Assembly: GCF_003060885.1 (NCBI RefSeq) | Contig: NZ_QAIG01000005.1 | Span: forward strand, 1,439,220-1,483,886 | Origin: Pseudomonas sp. HMWF032 | Lineage (GTDB): Bacteria; Pseudomonadota; Gammaproteobacteria; Pseudomonadales; Pseudomonadaceae | Length of the DNA: 44,667 bases | Reading direction: 5' to 3' | The notes under the pieces: generated by a model | What the model saw: only the letters and a program-made list of their open reading frames with translations | Told to the model about the DNA's origin: nothing | Database searches by the model: none | Made by a program: the position numbers and the translations under genes | Part shown: positions 19,104 to 26,981 of the stretch, in pieces | Layout: every line of letters begins with the position of its first letter | How positions within the stretch are numbered: position 1 is the first letter of the stretch

Positions 19104-19592
19104 ATGAGCACCACCCCACACCTCAGCCATCGCCCTGCTGCGGCGGCTGATCTGGCCCAGATTGTCGGCTTTCCACAGAACGCCGATGAGCTGTTCTTCT
19201 GTTTTCCCAAGGCAGACTGGCCACTGAGCATCGGCCAGTTGGCCGCCGCCATGGCCGAACGCCGCGACAGCACGGTGGTCCTGTTCGATGGCCGGGTGGC
19301 CGGCTTTGCCAACTTCTACCAGTGGCACTACAACGACCACTGCGCCCTCGGCAACCTGATGGTGGCGCCCTGGGCCCGCGGCCATGGCGTGGCGCATTAT
19401 CTGGTGGCGGTGATGGAGCAGCTGGCGCGTGAGCATTACCACGCCAAGCGCATGCAGGTGTCGTGCTTCAACGCCAACAGCGCCGGCCTGCTGCTCTACC
19501 CCAAGCTCGGTTATGCCCTCAGCGGCGTGGTCGAACGCCGCGACCCCAAGGGCCAGCGCGTCGCGCTGATCCAGTTCAATAAACCGCTATAG
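19104..19592 (+). CDS. GNAT-family N-acetyltransferase
   Basis: This 162-residue protein has the GNAT fold with the acetyl-CoA loop in NLMVAPWARGHGVAHYLVAVME (about 92-113) and a C-terminal NANSAGLLLYPKLGYAL motif (about 127-143). It should acetylate an amine on a small molecule or protein; the substrate is unknown. AAGGA lies upstream of the ATG at 19104. It converges on the LysR gene with 6 bp between stop codons. Confidence 0.88.
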   Translation: MSTTPHLSHRPAAAADLAQIVGFPQNADELFFCFPKADWPLSIGQLAAAMAERRDSTVVLFDGRVAGFANFYQWHYNDHCALGNLMVAPWARGHGVAHYLVAVMEQLAREHYHAKRMQVSCFNANSAGLLLYPKLGYALSGVVERRDPKGQRVALIQFNKPL

Positions 19593-19598
19593 ACCGGC

Positions 19599-20498
19599 TT
19601 ACAGGTCCCAGTCCGGCCGATCCGCCAACCGCTGAATCAGAAAATCCAGCAGCGCGCGCAGCGCCGGCGGCATTTGCCGGCGCGTGCCGTACAGGGCGTG
19701 GATGCCCAGCTGCTGCGGCTCGTAGTCAGGCAGTAACCGCACCAGCGCTCCGGAACGCAGATGCGCACCGACCGAATAACGCGGCTGCAAACTGATGCCG
19801 ATATCGGCCAGCGCGGCTTCCAGCAGCACCATGGATTCATTGGCGCTGAGGTTGCCGCTCACCGCCACGGCATGCGGCTCACCGGCGCGGCTGAACTCCC
19901 AGATGCTGCGACCAAAATAGGCATAACTCAGGCAGTTGTGTTGGGTCAGCTCCTCGGGCCGCTGCGGTGTGCCGTGCCTGGCCAGGTAGGCGGGAGTGGC
20001 GCACACCACCGAGCGGCACACCGCCAACTGGCGGGCGATCAGGTTAGGGTCGAGCTGATTGGTGATGCGCAGGGCCAGGTCGATACGCGCCTCCACCAGA
20101 TTGACCGCCTGGCTGCCCACCAGCAGATCGACGCTGACCTGCGGATACAGGCGAATAAACTCATCCAGCGCATGCACCAGCCAGGCTTGGGCCAGCGACT
20201 GGCTGCAGGCAATGCGCAAAGTGCCACGCGGGGCTGCCTCATCCGTACGGCTGACGCTCTGCATGGCGTCTGCCATGGCCAGCATCTCGCGGCACTGGCC
20301 GAGCAACTGCTCACCGGCACCGGTCAGGCTCAGCTTGCGCGTGGTGCGGTGCAGCAAGCGCGCGCCCACCCAGGTTTCCAGCTCACCGAGGTAGCGCGAA
20401 ACCATCGCCCGTGACATCTCCAGTGCATCGGCGGCGGCGGTCTGGCTACCGCGCTCCACCACTTCGACAAAGACCCGCGTAGCTGTCAGGCGATCCAT
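19599..20498 (-). CDS. LysR-family transcriptional regulator
   Basis: This 299-residue regulator has an N-terminal winged helix-turn-helix (VEVVERGSQTAAADALEMSRAMVSRYL) and a substrate-binding-like effector domain (about 90-290) typical of the LysR family. It is divergent from the exported MBL-fold gene, 99 bp away, and the spacer holds a perfect 10-bp palindrome, so that gene is the likely target (inference). The helix-turn-helix reads AAADALEMSRAMVSRYLGELE, close to the CrgA-like LysR subgroup. Effector unknown. Confidence 0.92.
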   Translation of the reverse strand: MDRLTATRVFVEVVERGSQTAAADALEMSRAMVSRYLGELETWVGARLLHRTTRKLSLTGAGEQLLGQCREMLAMADAMQSVSRTDEAAPRGTLRIACSQSLAQAWLVHALDEFIRLYPQVSVDLLVGSQAVNLVEARIDLALRITNQLDPNLIARQLAVCRSVVCATPAYLARHGTPQRPEELTQHNCLSYAYFGRSIWEFSRAGEPHAVAVSGNLSANESMVLLEAALADIGISLQPRYSVGAHLRSGALVRLLPDYEPQQLGIHALYGTRRQMPPALRALLDFLIQRLADRPDWDL

Positions 20499-20550
20499 GA
20501 TTAGCTCAAATAGCGCAACAAATATGCGCAGATTACGGGGCTTTTTGATC

Positions 20551-20560
20551 GCTTTAAAGC
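20551..20560. promoter_or_regulatory. Palindrome in the LysR/MBL divergent spacer, candidate operator
   Basis: GCTTTAAAGC is a perfect 10-bp palindrome at 20551-20560, in an AT-richer stretch between the divergent starts at 20498 and 20598. LysR proteins often bind such dyads beside the genes they control. No convincing -35/-10 pair with 16-18 bp spacing was found, so this is a candidate site only. Confidence 0.35.
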
Positions 20561-20597
20561 AACTAACATACGCTCATTCACTCAACAGGAGTTCACC

Positions 20598-21470
20598 ATG
20601 TCGATCATCACTCACCTGCGCGGCCTGCTGGCCAGCGCCAGCCTGCTGACCCTGGCGACCACCGCCATGGCCCAACCACTGACCCTGGATGTTTACAACC
20701 CGGGCGACAAAGCCGTGTTCCCCGTCACCTCAACGCTGATCAGCGGCGAGCGCGATGTCATGCTGGTCGATGCGCAGTTCTCCAACCGTGAAGCCCAGGA
20801 ACTGGTTGAGCGCATTCGAGCCAGCGGCAAAAACCTCACCACCATCTTTATCAGCCACGGCGACCCGGACTTCTACTTCGGCCTGGACACCCTGACCCGC
20901 GCCTTCCCCAAGGCCAAGGTGCTGGCCACCGCCGAAACCATCGCTTATATCGAAAAAAGCCGCGCACCCAAACTGGCCTACTGGGGCCCGATCCTCAAGG
21001 ACACCGCACCGGCCCGTACAGTGGTGCCGCACGCCCTGCAAGGCGATCACCTGAGCCTGGAAGGCCAGCGCATCGAGCTGATCGGCCATGACCCCAAGCA
21101 CACCAGCCTGTGGATTCCGAGCATCAAGGCCGTGGTGGGCGGCGTGCTGACCTACGCCAACATCCACCCCTGGATTGCCGATGCACAAACAGTAGAGGCC
21201 CGTAAATCCTGGCTGAAATCGCTGGATGAGTTGCAAGCACTGCAACCGAAAACCCTGGTGCCGGGGCACTACATGGGCCAACCAACGTTAAACCTGGATG
21301 ACCTGCGCTTTACTCGCAACTACCTCAATGACTTGGAAGCGGCACTGCCCAACGCCAAGAACAGCCAAGCGCTGATCGAAACCATGAAAGCCAAGTACCC
21401 ACAGCTGCTCGACGCCAGCAGCCTGGAACTGAGCGCCAAGGTGCTCAAGGGTGAAATGCAGTGGCCATAA
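20598..21470 (+). CDS. Exported MBL-fold metallo-hydrolase-like protein with altered metal motif
   Basis: This 290-residue protein has a signal peptide (cut near TTAMA-QPL, about residue 25) and a metallo-beta-lactamase fold (TSTLISGERDVMLVDAQ, then IFISHGDPDFYFG). The usual HxHxDH motif reads H87-G-D89-P-D91-F92, so two of its three histidines are replaced. H164 (GHDPKH) and H224 (PGHYMG) are present, but the bridging Asp position reads GGVL (181-184). It may bind metal differently or be catalytically altered. The divergent LysR gene probably regulates it, and a strong hairpin terminator follows. Substrate unknown. Confidence 0.82.
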   Translation: MSIITHLRGLLASASLLTLATTAMAQPLTLDVYNPGDKAVFPVTSTLISGERDVMLVDAQFSNREAQELVERIRASGKNLTTIFISHGDPDFYFGLDTLTRAFPKAKVLATAETIAYIEKSRAPKLAYWGPILKDTAPARTVVPHALQGDHLSLEGQRIELIGHDPKHTSLWIPSIKAVVGGVLTYANIHPWIADAQTVEARKSWLKSLDELQALQPKTLVPGHYMGQPTLNLDDLRFTRNYLNDLEAALPNAKNSQALIETMKAKYPQLLDASSLELSAKVLKGEMQWP

Positions 21471-21503
21471 CTCGCCGCACCTGAAGGACCTCGCAGCAGC
21501 CCA

Positions 21504-21530
21504 AAAGGCCTGGCTCAACGCCAGGCCTTT
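21504..21530 (+). terminator. Hairpin terminator after the MBL-fold gene
   Basis: An 11-bp perfect stem AAAGGCCTGGC / GCCAGGCCTTT with a 5-base loop (TCAAC) lies 34 bp after the stop at 21470. The U-tract is only TTTCT, so it may be a moderate terminator; the A/T ends of the stem would let it work on both strands. Confidence 0.75.
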
Positions 21531-21536
21531 CTGCAT

Positions 21537-21821
21537 GCACCCGGCAGCGATCTAACGCGCCAACGCTGACGACGCCCTGGCCATCCTGATTTTCAGGGCG
21601 CAACTGCCCGGGCTGACCAACCTAAAATCCGGTGGCCGAAGCCCGTTGTCGTGCCTGGTGGCCGGCAGCATGCTGCTGTTGATAGCGCTGAAACAGCGTC
21701 GCAATGGCCGCAAGGGCGAGGGGCTAGGCCTTAACGAAGCCAGTGCGACCAGCATTGATGGCGTTGGGCGGACATGAACAGCCAGACGCCATCGATCACG
21801 TGCTGGAGCACTGCGAGGGCC
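21537..21821. other. Intergenic region of unknown content
   Basis: About 285 bp lie between the MBL terminator and the end of the GGDEF-EAL gene. Both strands hold long open stretches: plus 21556-21777 has no start near its beginning, and minus 21552-21755 could encode 67 residues. No Shine-Dalgarno, family motif, REP hairpin or terminator was recognised. It may be decayed coding sequence or a short ORF; I do not call a gene. Confidence 0.4.
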
Positions 21822-24554
21822 TCAACCCGGCTCGGTCGCCGCTGCGGCAAACAACTGCTCCAGCGGCACCGGCCGGCCGAAGTAATACCCCTGGAAGCAA
21901 GTGCAGCCAAAGCTGCTCAGACGGTCGCACTGGGCCTGGGTCTCCACTCCTTCGGCGATCACGTCCAGCTTCAGGGCATGCGCCAGTGACACGATGGTGC
22001 AGGCAATATCGGCATCCTGATTATCGCTGAGCAGGTCGCAGACAAAGGAGCGGTCGATCTTCAGCTGATCCAATGGCAGGGTCTTGAGGTAGGACAGCGA
22101 AGAATAGCCGGTGCCGAAGTCATCCAAGGCAAAGCGCAGGCCATGCGCCTTGAGCCGAGCCATTTTGGCAATCACCGCTTCACGGCCATCGAGCAGCATG
22201 CTCTCAGTGATTTCCAGCTTCAGGCTGCTGGGGTTGCAGCCGCTGCGCTGCACGATATGCAGCACCTGCTCGACAAAATCGGGCTGCTGCAACTGCTTGG
22301 CACTGACGTTGACCGACAGGCTCAGATGACGCAACTCGGCCGACCGCCCCCACTGCGCCAGGGTCGCGCAGGCCGTCTGCAACACCCACTCGCCCAACGG
22401 CAGAATCAGCCCGCTACCTTCGGCTATCGGGATGATCTCACCCGGCGTGAGCAGGCCGCGCTGCGGATGCTGCCAACGCAGCAGCACTTCCGCGCCCTGC
22501 AACCCTTCACGCTGATCAATCTGCGCCTGGTAGTAGAGGATGAACTCGCTTTTCAGCAGCCCTTGACGCAATTCGCTTTCCAGGCTGGCGCGCTGCATCA
22601 CCCGTTGCTGCATCTGGGGTTCGAAGAAACAGCAGGTATTGCGCCCCAGCGCCTTGGCCTGGTACATGGCCAGGTCGGCCTGTTTGAGCAGGTCATCCAG
22701 CGGCTCACCGGTGCCATTGAACATGGCAATGCCAATACTCAAGGTGCTGAAGTGCTCCACGCCACCGACCCTGAACGGCTGACGCAAAGCGACCAGCACC
22801 TTGTCGGCAATGGCGCCGGCTTGCTGCGCAGCCGCCAACGGCTCGACGCCCAGGTTTTCCAGAAGGATGACAAATTCGTCGCCACCGATACGCGCCACAC
22901 TGTCAGCCTGCCGCACGCAGCCCACCAGTCGCTCGGCCACCTGCTGCAAAAACTGATCGCCAATGTCATGGCCGCGAGCATCATTGAGCGTTTTGAAATC
23001 ATCCAGGTCGATAAACATTACCGCACCACGCTGGCGTGTGCTTTCGCTGGCGAGCACGGCATGCTCCAGGCGCTCGCGTTGCAAGCGGCGGTTGGGCAGG
23101 CTGGTCAATGGGTCGTAGTAGGCCAGTTGCTCGATACGCTGTTCAGCCGCCTTGCGCTGGGTGGTATCCGCCAGGGTGATCACATAATTGAAGTGTGGTT
23201 CAGCCGCGCCGCTGCGCACGGCAGCAATGCTCAGCCACTGCGGGTAGTCCTGACCATGCTTGCGCCGACCAAATATTTCGCCCTGCCAAGCGCCCTGCCC
23301 GGCCAACGCCGCCTCCATGGCCGCACGGTTGCTGGCGAGGCTATCCGGTACCAGCGTGAAGTCGAAAAGGCTGCCCACCACTTCGCTTTCGCTGTAGCCA
23401 CTCATGCGGCTGAATGCCGGGTTGGCGCGTAACACCACAAACTGCGCATCGGTTACCAACATGCCTTCAGCAGCCTCAAACACCGTGGCCGCAATCTGCA
23501 GGTCCTCCACCATGCGCTGCATTGCCACGCCGACGCGGTTGTATTCATAGATGCCGGTGGGTTGAAAACCGCGATCACGGGCCCCTGCCTGAGTCGCCTC
23601 AATAAATCCAAGCAACTGATTGATAGCCCGGTCATGACTGATACGCAGCAACCAGGCCGCCACCAGTAACAACAGCAGAAAGCCGCTGCTGATCAGCAGA
23701 AACGAGTGCAGGTAGCTCTCATAAATTGAGGCAAAACGGTTATCCGATACGCCAAGGGTCAGCCAGAATGGCTCCTTGACGCCTTTTAGGGTGATCGGCA
23801 AGCGCTGCACATACAACTCACTGCCATCGCGCTCCAGGCGTGTCAGGCTGGCCGCACTGTCGCGCCACAGCGCCCGATCGCCCTGCCACAGCAGTGGCTG
23901 CTGTGCATACCCCAGTACCAGCAGGTCGAGGCGGCTGCTGGCGCTCAACTCAGCGAGCAAGGAGCGGTTATCCGCCAGCACCAGCCCGACAAACAGATAG
24001 CCCCGCAATTGCAGGCTCGCAGGGTCAAAGATTGGTTTGGCCTTGAGCAAGACACTCTGCGCCCCTGCCTGAGCCACAGACCAACTCGCTACGTAATGAA
24101 TGGGGGAACGGAGTGCTGCCACCAGGGGCTGTATGTCATACAACGGCAGACCGGCATCCATCACCAACTTGCCGGCCGGATCAAGCACGAAGAAGACGTC
24201 CAGACGAGCATCGGTATTGGCGTCCTGGAACATAAACGCCACATCCGCAGCAATGTCCTCCACCGCCACTGCCGTCTCCGATAAGGCACTTATCGAGCGC
24301 CTTGCGGATGCACTGTGCAGATAGACATCGAGCAACTGCAGGCGGCTTTCGATAAGACTGATGATGGTCCGTTGATACTGCTGCAGGCGGTTCTTGATCT
24401 CGCTTTGCAGATTATCCTCGGCGGTGCGCAGCGAATAAACCATCACCACACTGATTGCGACCATGCCGAGCATGCCGAACAACAGTGCAATCCGGGTGGA
24501 GAACTTCAACTCCCAGCGGGCCATCTTGGGCATCGATCTACTGCTCATCACCAT
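21822..24554 (-). CDS. Membrane PAS-GGDEF-EAL cyclic di-GMP turnover protein
   Basis: This 910-residue inner-membrane protein could make and/or break down cyclic di-GMP. TM1 is at about 20-43, followed by a large periplasmic sensor region (about 45-285), TM2 at about 286-308, and a PAS domain (about 350-470). The GGDEF domain has an intact GGDEF active site and upstream I-site R-Q-A-D. The EAL domain has EVL in place of EAL, with DDFGTGYSSL, the conserved K in LDQLKIDRSF, and EGVET all present. Both catalytic halves look competent, so net activity cannot be predicted. ATG at 24554 has a GAGG Shine-Dalgarno. It lies 55 bp downstream of a Bug-type binding protein gene, probably in the same operon. 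Confidence 0.92.
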   Translation of the reverse strand: MVMSSRSMPKMARWELKFSTRIALLFGMLGMVAISVVMVYSLRTAEDNLQSEIKNRLQQYQRTIISLIESRLQLLDVYLHSASARRSISALSETAVAVEDIAADVAFMFQDANTDARLDVFFVLDPAGKLVMDAGLPLYDIQPLVAALRSPIHYVASWSVAQAGAQSVLLKAKPIFDPASLQLRGYLFVGLVLADNRSLLAELSASSRLDLLVLGYAQQPLLWQGDRALWRDSAASLTRLERDGSELYVQRLPITLKGVKEPFWLTLGVSDNRFASIYESYLHSFLLISSGFLLLLLVAAWLLRISHDRAINQLLGFIEATQAGARDRGFQPTGIYEYNRVGVAMQRMVEDLQIAATVFEAAEGMLVTDAQFVVLRANPAFSRMSGYSESEVVGSLFDFTLVPDSLASNRAAMEAALAGQGAWQGEIFGRRKHGQDYPQWLSIAAVRSGAAEPHFNYVITLADTTQRKAAEQRIEQLAYYDPLTSLPNRRLQRERLEHAVLASESTRQRGAVMFIDLDDFKTLNDARGHDIGDQFLQQVAERLVGCVRQADSVARIGGDEFVILLENLGVEPLAAAQQAGAIADKVLVALRQPFRVGGVEHFSTLSIGIAMFNGTGEPLDDLLKQADLAMYQAKALGRNTCCFFEPQMQQRVMQRASLESELRQGLLKSEFILYYQAQIDQREGLQGAEVLLRWQHPQRGLLTPGEIIPIAEGSGLILPLGEWVLQTACATLAQWGRSAELRHLSLSVNVSAKQLQQPDFVEQVLHIVQRSGCNPSSLKLEITESMLLDGREAVIAKMARLKAHGLRFALDDFGTGYSSLSYLKTLPLDQLKIDRSFVCDLLSDNQDADIACTIVSLAHALKLDVIAEGVETQAQCDRLSSFGCTCFQGYYFGRPVPLEQLFAAAATEPG

Positions 24555-24609
24555 CGTGCCTCAGGGTAACGAAGGGGCAATCACGTATCCGTGAATGTTC
24601 GGTTCACGG

Positions 24610-25548
24610 TTACAGACCGATTTCATCAATCAGCGCCCGATATTCTTGCATCTGTTGCAGCAGCAGCGGCTTGACCTCTGCACCGCGCATGAACATGACC
24701 GGCTGACGAATACGTCGCTCCGTCACCTCGATGAAGCGCGGATCCTTGCTCGCTTGCGCCAACGCCGACGCCAGCACCTCAACCTGATCAGCTGGCGTAT
24801 TGGCTGGCACCATGACGATACGCGTGGTTTGCAAACCGAGTCCGTAACCCAGCTCGCGCAAAGTCGGCGCCTCGGGATAACCGCGTAGCCGCTCATCAGC
24901 CAGACTGGCCAGCACCTGCATCTCACCAGAATCGGTATAGCCGGTATGGGTGCCGCCGCTGTAAGCAAAAACCGCCTCGCCAGAAATCACCAGCGGCGCC
25001 ATAGCGGCACCACCAGAGGTTGGCATCGTACGCAGTTGCAGCCCTTCGCGCCGGGCGATTGCCTTGATAATCAGGCGATCTTCAGCCGCCTGACTGACAT
25101 AGACCTGCCCCGGATTGGCACGCAGATAGGCCAGTAACCCAGACCAATCGCGAATACCGTGCTTGGCTCCAGTAACGAACGCGGGCTGCTCCAGAGACAA
25201 GCCGGCAACATAGGTAAAACTGTCAATATCATATGAAGCCGGCGAAAGCAGTGGGGCAATGCTCACCACGGATGAACCACCAAACTGGAACACATAGCCT
25301 TGCTCAAGACTGCTGGCCAACATCGCAGTGGCAGCAGCACCACCGGCACCAGGCAGGTTGCTGACTTCAACGGGTTGCCCCAGCTGTTCTTGCAACACCT
25401 GCGCCAGCACTCGCCCCTGCTGATCCGTGCTGCCGCCTGTGGCATAGCCGATGATCATGGTCAGCGGGCGCTCAGGGAATACGGCCGCCGTCGCGATATG
25501 CCCCCAAACGCTCAGCAGCAACAGCCAGCCTGCACGCCCGATCAACAT
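24610..25548 (-). CDS. Solitary Bug-family (TctC-like) periplasmic solute-binding protein
   Basis: This protein of about 312 residues has a signal peptide (cut near ATAA-VFPERP). It then shows the Bug/TctC pattern FPERPLTMIIGYATGGSTDQQGR and VEVSNLPGAGGAAATAML, followed by the usual closing domain. Bug proteins bind carboxylates or other small molecules for tripartite tricarboxylate transporters. No TctA or TctB gene is adjacent, and orphan Bug proteins can act as sensors. ATG at 25548 sits behind a GAGGTG Shine-Dalgarno; GTG at 25554 is an alternative. The next gene, 55 bp downstream, is the GGDEF-EAL protein with a large periplasmic domain. A sensory partnership is inference. Confidence 0.87.
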   Translation of the reverse strand: MLIGRAGWLLLLSVWGHIATAAVFPERPLTMIIGYATGGSTDQQGRVLAQVLQEQLGQPVEVSNLPGAGGAAATAMLASSLEQGYVFQFGGSSVVSIAPLLSPASYDIDSFTYVAGLSLEQPAFVTGAKHGIRDWSGLLAYLRANPGQVYVSQAAEDRLIIKAIARREGLQLRTMPTSGGAAMAPLVISGEAVFAYSGGTHTGYTDSGEMQVLASLADERLRGYPEAPTLRELGYGLGLQTTRIVMVPANTPADQVEVLASALAQASKDPRFIEVTERRIRQPVMFMRGAEVKPLLLQQMQEYRALIDEIGL

Positions 25549-25824
25549 GCTCACCTCACTTTGTCATGCCGTATGCACGCCACTGGCGTGAACCCGATAC
25601 GTTTTAGGAAACAACCAAGCGACGGATGCACCCATCCTTTGGTTTTAGCTCACCTCGGTCAATCACACCAGAAAGCTGTAAATGACCGCGAAATACTGGA
25701 GAACACTGCGCATTTACCTCATTTTCAAGCAAACAGGGCGCCGATCAGCATAGATGGCGATATGACAGCTTTTTCCGTGCGGACGGGTTATGCTGCCAGC
25801 ACGTCGAATTTGTGATCACAGAGC

Positions 25825-26946
25825 ATGACTGAAGCCCACGTTCCCCGTGAGTCAGCAGCATTCGCCCTTTGGCGCGAAGCGCAAGACACGCGCAACCGCT
25901 CACCGCTGGGTGGTGCCTATTACCTGCTGGCCTGGTTTCTGACCTGGGTCTTCAGCAATGAACCCGATGCGCTGATCGTCTCCGGTCTGATCGGTCTGGT
26001 TACCTTCGCCCTGCTTTTGGCGCTGCGCGTGCTGCATCGCCTCCCCGCACAGCAGAACGATGCCACGCTCAGGCGCTGGCTCAATTTTCACTGGGGATTG
26101 ATCCTGTTGACGGCGCTCAGCTGGGGACTGGCCCATGCGTTCGTACACAAACAGCCCCTGTTCAGCGACTCGGCCATCATTGCCACCCTCAGCACCATCG
26201 CCTTCAGCACGGCGCTGGCATTCAACTTTGCCATGCGCAAGCGACCGGCCATCCTGGCCCTGCTGCTGCTCTACTTGCCCGGATTACTCAGCCTGGCCAT
26301 GGACTGGCAAGAACAACATGCCATCCTGATCACGCTCAGTTTCTATCTGAGCTACCTGCTGCTGGCCCTCAGTCGCAGTCACCGTGAATACCACAATACC
26401 CTGGCCCTGGAACGGCAACTGCTCGAACAACAGAAAAAACTGGAACAGCTCAGCCGCACTGACAGCCTGACCCAACTGGGCAACCGCTACCAGTTCAACA
26501 ACCTGTTCCCGGCAATGGTGGCCAACGCCCAGCGGCAGCACCAGCCGTTGTCCCTGGTGCTGTTGGACATTGATTATTTCAAACGAATCAACGATCAATA
26601 TGGCCACATTTGCGGTGACCACTGCCTAAGCGCCTTCGCTGAGCGCATGCGCCAGAACTTCCGGCGTGACAGTGATGCACTGCTACGGCTGGGCGGAGAA
26701 GAGTTCGGCATTCTCATGCCCAATACCCGCCTGGAAGAAGCACGCCAGATGGCCGAACGATTCCGTCAGGAACTTGAGCGCGAAGGCTTCAGCGTACCGG
26801 GAACATCCCTACCGCTAACAGCCAGCCTGGGCGTGGGCTGCTTTGATACACAACTCGATGGCACTGCCGAGGCATTCTTCAAACGGGTTGATGACGCCTT
26901 GTACCAAGCCAAGAACGCCGGCCGCAACCGCATCGAGCTGGCCTGA
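25825..26946 (+). CDS. Membrane GGDEF diguanylate cyclase
   Basis: This 373-residue protein has about six membrane helices in its first ~190 residues, then a coiled coil (ALERQLLEQQKKLEQLS) and a GGDEF domain. The active site is GGEEF, and an inhibitory R-D-S-D site lies five residues upstream, so it should make cyclic di-GMP with product inhibition. DSLTQLGNRYQF opens the catalytic domain. It is divergent from the Bug binding protein gene across about 270 bp and ends in a terminator shared with a convergent chemoreceptor. The signal sensed by the membrane region is unknown. Confidence 0.92.
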   Translation: MTEAHVPRESAAFALWREAQDTRNRSPLGGAYYLLAWFLTWVFSNEPDALIVSGLIGLVTFALLLALRVLHRLPAQQNDATLRRWLNFHWGLILLTALSWGLAHAFVHKQPLFSDSAIIATLSTIAFSTALAFNFAMRKRPAILALLLLYLPGLLSLAMDWQEQHAILITLSFYLSYLLLALSRSHREYHNTLALERQLLEQQKKLEQLSRTDSLTQLGNRYQFNNLFPAMVANAQRQHQPLSLVLLDIDYFKRINDQYGHICGDHCLSAFAERMRQNFRRDSDALLRLGGEEFGILMPNTRLEEARQMAERFRQELEREGFSVPGTSLPLTASLGVGCFDTQLDGTAEAFFKRVDDALYQAKNAGRNRIELA

Positions 26947-26978
26947 AACAGGCGGCAAAGCAGTGCCGCCTGTTTCAG
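26943..26978. terminator. Bidirectional hairpin terminator between convergent genes
   Basis: A perfect 15-bp stem CTGAAACAGGCGGCA / TGCCGCCTGTTTCAG with a six-base loop overlaps the stop codon of the GGDEF gene (ending 26946) and stops 3 bp before the chemoreceptor stop (26982). The T/A-rich flanks suit termination in both directions. Confidence 0.8.
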
Positions 26979-26981
26979 AAT

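Noticed and set aside
22143..23432. 429-residue open frame on the plus strand
   Set aside because: Antisense to the GGDEF-EAL gene; composition is typical of a shadow and no family is recognised.
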